From the NCBI GenBank assembly GCA_009731375.1, contig BJOX01000364.1:507515-540266 (forward strand): DNA of 32,752 nucleotides, read 5' to 3'. This stretch comes from Paulinella micropora (lineage: Eukaryota; Cercozoa; Imbricatea; Euglyphida). Under the pieces are notes generated by a model. It ran no database searches. It was not told where the DNA came from and was given only the letters and a program-made list of their open reading frames with translations. This document shows positions 14,969 to 20,123 of the stretch, in pieces (position 1 is the stretch's first letter; each line of letters starts with the position of its first letter). The position numbers and the translations under genes are program-made.

Positions 14969-17900
14969 GGCGTCGTCGTCTTCGTCGTCTTCTGTGTCTC
15001 CTGCAACCACAACAGACCGCCAAGCTACTGCCGCGTTGAATGATTCATCATCTTCTTCTTCTTCTTCTTCTTCTTCTGCTGCTGCTGCTGCTACTGCTAC
15101 TACCGATAGCACCACTATAAATACTAGTGTTACTTCTGTCATCCCTCTTTCTTCTTCTTCTTCTTCTTCTTCTTCTTCTTCTTCACCTTCTTCTTCTTCT
15201 TCTTCTTCTTCTTCTTCCTCTTCCTCCTCCTCCTCCTCCTCTTCTTCTTCTTCTTCTTCTTCTTCTTCTTCTTCTTCTTCTTCTTCTTCTTCACCCCCTG
15301 TTGCTGCTTCTGCTCGGTCGGAAGGGTCTCCAGAACCTTGGCACATCTCTTTCACTCCCGACTCTTTGTCTTTGCCTCCTGGCTGCCCAGTTGAAACAGA
15401 GACCGAAGCAGAAACAAAGCGTGAGAAGGAAGACACGAGCGCGGAAGCCACGCAGTTGGCAGAGACGGGAAAGAAGTTGCAAGACCAGGAAGTACAGCAA
15501 AACGAACAAGGCGAGCTGGACCAGAAAGCAGATAGGTCGGACGAAAGAAGCACAGACCAGGAAGGCGTGCAGTCAAACGAGAGGTCGCAGAAAGGCGAGC
15601 GTGTGGAGAAGCACAGCGAACAGAGATTAGGAAAGGTGGCAAACAAGGGCGGAGAGCAGGCCAAGTTGACCTCCAGTCCGCACAAAGCCAAACACCCACG
15701 AAAGCAAAACGAGACAGAAAACGACGGGCAAGGCGAGAAGTCTGGTGAGGAGAAACAGAGCGATAAGACTGGTGAGGAGAAACAGAGCGAGAAGAGCGGG
15801 GCTAAGAAGCAAAGACCAGGCAAAGCAGCGAAGAAGGGAGCAGAGCAGGCAAAGCGGACCAGTCCAAAGAAAGCCAAGATCACACTGGAACAGGACGAGA
15901 CTGAAGAAAACGTACAGCGCGAAACAGATGAGACCAGTCCCAGCAAGTCGTCTAGGCCCGCTCGCAAAAAGTCTTCTGCGTCGCCTCTCCAGTCCCCTGT
16001 GCAGCCGCGGGGCAAGCACAGCCAATCAAGCCCAGCCCCGGTATATAGTAGTCACACGTTTCCTTGTTGTTTCTCTTGCCGGCCTTGCAGCAACGAGTCT
16101 GCCTTGCTCGCCTCTGAATTCTTAATGTGTTTGTTGCAGCGTGACGAAGACGCCTCAGGCCCGCTCGACTTCTCACAACTCATCCAGCAGATCGGTCAGC
16201 ACATGACACTTCATCGCAACTCACACGACCAATCCTGCGATGATACATTTACAGGAAAAAACAGTGCATTCAGGGTGTGCATGTCTGTTTCGGCCTGTGT
16301 CTGTGTGACTTTGTCCTCAACATCTTCAAGCGACCACTTAGAAAAGCAAAAACTACAACAGCACACATGATGCAGCTCTAACTTTTGTTTCTCTCTTTCA
16401 GCGACTCCTGAAGGAAAGCACGCCAAGAAATCCCTCTCTCCGGAGCCTGTGCCCTCTCCTTCATCGCCGACTCCACCCTCCTCTACCGACAAATCTGCTT
16501 CCCCCCCTGGCGACACTCCATCACCCCATCCCGCCCCGCCCGCCCTCACTAGTTTGGCCAGGTCCTCTCATGTTCAGCGTATGTCTTTTCTGCAAAAACC
16601 ATGCAAATTATTTGTGCTGAACGCTGCAGAATGATGGTGGGTGACGAGGCAGAAGAAGGCGAAGAGGACGAAGACGGTAGCATGCTCAATCTCTCACGCT
16701 ACATCGTCTTCTTGCGCACGAGTGGCGCTCATTTGCGGAGCATGGCGCGACTCTTTGCTTTCCATCTGCCACACACGCCATCGACAAGTTTGCGTGGCTC
16801 ATCTCTGTATAGCGTCATCGGCGCAGCGCAAGCGACGCAAGAAAGATGACGATGAGGAGATATCCAAGACGCAGGAACGCATCTGGGCCAAGGAGATGTA
16901 AGTCAGACCTTCCACATATGTTTCGAGCCAATCATATGCAGGCAAACAAGTGCAGAGGCTGTTGCGGGCGTTTAAGAAGTGAAGGCACGTGTTTGGTGTT
17001 TTGTACTCTGCGACAGGAAGAAGTCTGGCTTTATTGTTGCCGACGAAGAAGTGGTAACGTGTTCCGTTGTGTTCCGCTGCCGTGCTGTCTAATCGCGCGC
17101 GATTGTGTTTCTGTGTGTGTATCCTCGTGCATGACGTTTTTTTCACGTTTACCCCGGTTAAAACAGAAAATTTTAATACATTCGTGTCACTACACTTAGG
17201 AGGAATCGCAGGGGGGTTCGCATCTGGTAACTTCTAACATTCTCCTTCAGCCATTTCCATTGTGTCTGTCGTTGCTGCCGCATTTCCGTGCTTTCATCCC
17301 CCCCTTCCCNNNNNNNNNNNNNNNNNNNNNCCCCCCCCCCCCCCTCTCTCTCTCGCGCGCGCTTGCTTGCTTGCTTGCTTGCTCACTCGCTGGTTGTAGA
17401 TGGACTTGATGTGAAATTGAACAAAGTAGTGTTGTGGGTAAGCAGGTCAACCCTTTTGGAGATGACGATGCAGACATCGAGGTCCACAGCTAACGTTCTC
17501 AATATACAGCGCATGTCTACCTAGATTGAATTAGTATAGACACGATTGCAGGTATAAAGGTAGACCTATATGCATGTATAAAGGTGTATCTACCTATATA
17601 TTTATGTATGGTTGCGTATGTGTACTTGACATGGGACATAAGGCAAGATAATGTAAGAAGATATATGGATGAACAGACAAAGAAGATCCATAATAGCTGG
17701 ACGCGTAGGTAGGTAGGTATGTGGGTAGATAGATAGATTTCAATTGCAGATTTTTTCTGCGAGATATCGCGCGTTTATTCACCTCCTGAGCAAGCTGCAA
17801 AGGTACGTGTATCCGTCCTTGGTGCGTGCAGGCGCTGCTGACTCGTTTTGCTCCCTCTTTTTCGCAGACGCTGGCCGGGGGTCCGCCTGCACCGCTCTTG

Positions 17901-18678
17901 TCGCACAGCGCTGCCGAAACTTGTGTCAACGCAACAACACAATTTCAATCGAATATTATTACACTGATTTGAGGCAAGCAAGCAGAGCAACCGCGCGCAT
18001 ATCATGGCTGGTTGGTTGTGGCAGAGAAACGTACCCGAAAGAACGCGATCGGCGCCACAGCGATGTCGAGCGCAGATGCAGCAGAAATGGACATCTTTGG
18101 TGCCTTCGACGAGGTAAGCAACTGCACTCTGTTGGGGGTAGGGGGGCTAGGCCTCCTGTGTGTGTGTGCGTGTGTGTGTCCTTGTTTACGTATGTATATA
18201 TGTTCGTATGTGCATGTATGCGTCTATGTACGTTTGTATCTAGGTTTTGTGTAAGTATTCATATTTTAGCGTTGAGTGTGTGACTGTATGCATTTGCTCG
18301 TGGGAGTGCGCGCGCGTGTATGTGTGTGTGTGTGTGTTTCTGTGTACTGCAACATTTATCAGCAATTTGTTTCTTACGTTTCCATTTTTTATGTGCTTTA
18401 GCATGGGAATCCTAGGAAAAGGAAGAAATGGGAGCTCTCCATTCTGGAGGTATTAGGTGCCTCGTGCGTGTGTGTGTGTGTGTCTGTGTGTGTTTGTGTG
18501 TGTGTCTGTGTGTGTGTTTCTCTTTGTTTTCTCCTTCTCTTTGTTTTCTCCCTGTCGTGGTAACCCCGCATCATTCCTGCCTGCATGTTCTTTTGTCCCT
18601 ATTGTGTTCCGGTCTCTTCCTCCACAAGCATGGCATGTGCACCTTAACACATTACGATGCGTAGTCACAGCGAGACTC

Positions 18679-18729
<51 letters not shown>

Positions 18730-19148
18730 ATTAGTACTATCACTATCACGACATGGTTACTTTTGGCTGTTCTCCATAGCAGGCGGAGCGCAGTCACATG
18801 GAGCAGGAGACTCAGCGCGTATCATTACTACTACTATTATTATGATCACTTTGACTATGGTTATTGTTTGGCTGTTGGCCGTGCCAGGCGGAGCGCAGTC
18901 ACATCGAGCAGGAAACTCAGAGCGCGTGGATTTCCGACTCGGAGGAGGAGAGCGACGAGGACGTGAAGAGGAAACGCGCCGAACGCGTAGAGCAGCGCAA
19001 GGCCAAGATGCAGATGCGACTTGAAGAAAGAAGCAAGTCAGGCTTCGAACAAGGTACAAACTGAATTGTTGGAACAATACAGGATATTCCTCATCGCAAG
19101 TTTGCTCAAAATGTTCTCGTAATGTTTAGTAACCTGCACAGCACACAC

Positions 19149-19184
<36 letters not shown>

Positions 19185-19673
19185 ACATAATCATGCGCAT
19201 ATACACGCAAATCTTGTGCCTTGATTTCTTCAGACGAGAAGGGGAAGCCAGCCAAGGGGAAGCAGCAGACAGACGCCGAGCCGAAGAAACGCCGTACTAT
19301 CGAGGTGCTTGACGAGTCTTCACGACAAACTCTTGGTAAAGCAAGAAGCCCCAAGTGGAATGACAATAGCCGACCTTCGTGAACAAAGAAATGAGAGAGG
19401 GAAGTTGGTGCGTGAATAGCAATCTTAAGCTGGTCACGGGATGAGGTGGGCATGTCATAGCGTAGCGACAAATCAGTGCGCGAGTAGCGTTGTTGTCTTG
19501 TCAGTATGATTAGGAAAGAATGACATGGAAAAGTTGGTGTGCGAGTAAAATTCTCACGTGTCATGACATCAGGTAGGAAATGTGGTTGGCGTGTATGATA
19601 GGTCTGATCCTGCGCACCAACGTGTCCACTGTGACGGGCACCGCGTCGTCCTCCTCATCAACGCGCGTCGTAA

Positions 19674-19730
<57 letters not shown>

Positions 19731-19761
19731 GTTATTATTGTTATTATTATTATTATTTTAC

Positions 19762-19800
<39 letters not shown>

Positions 19801-20079
19801 GATTATTATTATTGGACACCGTGATAGCCCAGTGGTCAAGTTCTACCATCTGGGCCCTGTCGCCAGTTCGATTCCCGTCGGTGCCACCAGTATTTTCATT
19901 GAACATACCGATCCGTCTGGACCAGTATTTTCATTGAACATACCGGCCCGTCTGGAAGTGTTGGAACTGCCCTTGCGGGGGTGTCATTAGAGCTTATCGT
20001 CAATTCTTCGTACTCCCCTCACGGGTGAGACGATGGAGGCGCATGTGCAGAAATGCATCAGCCATTGACAGAGAAGCAC

Positions 20080-20123
<44 letters not shown>

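Noticed and set aside
17446-17481. Bestrophin homologue suggested by [11 protein letters not shown]
   Set aside because: The match is about ten residues in a 36-nt exon; no bestrophin membrane segments or other motifs occur nearby.
19814-19889. Functional tRNA gene
   Set aside because: A- and B-box-like motifs and most of the acceptor stem are present, but the T stem does not pair and the sequence continues into a repeated body. It is a SINE head.
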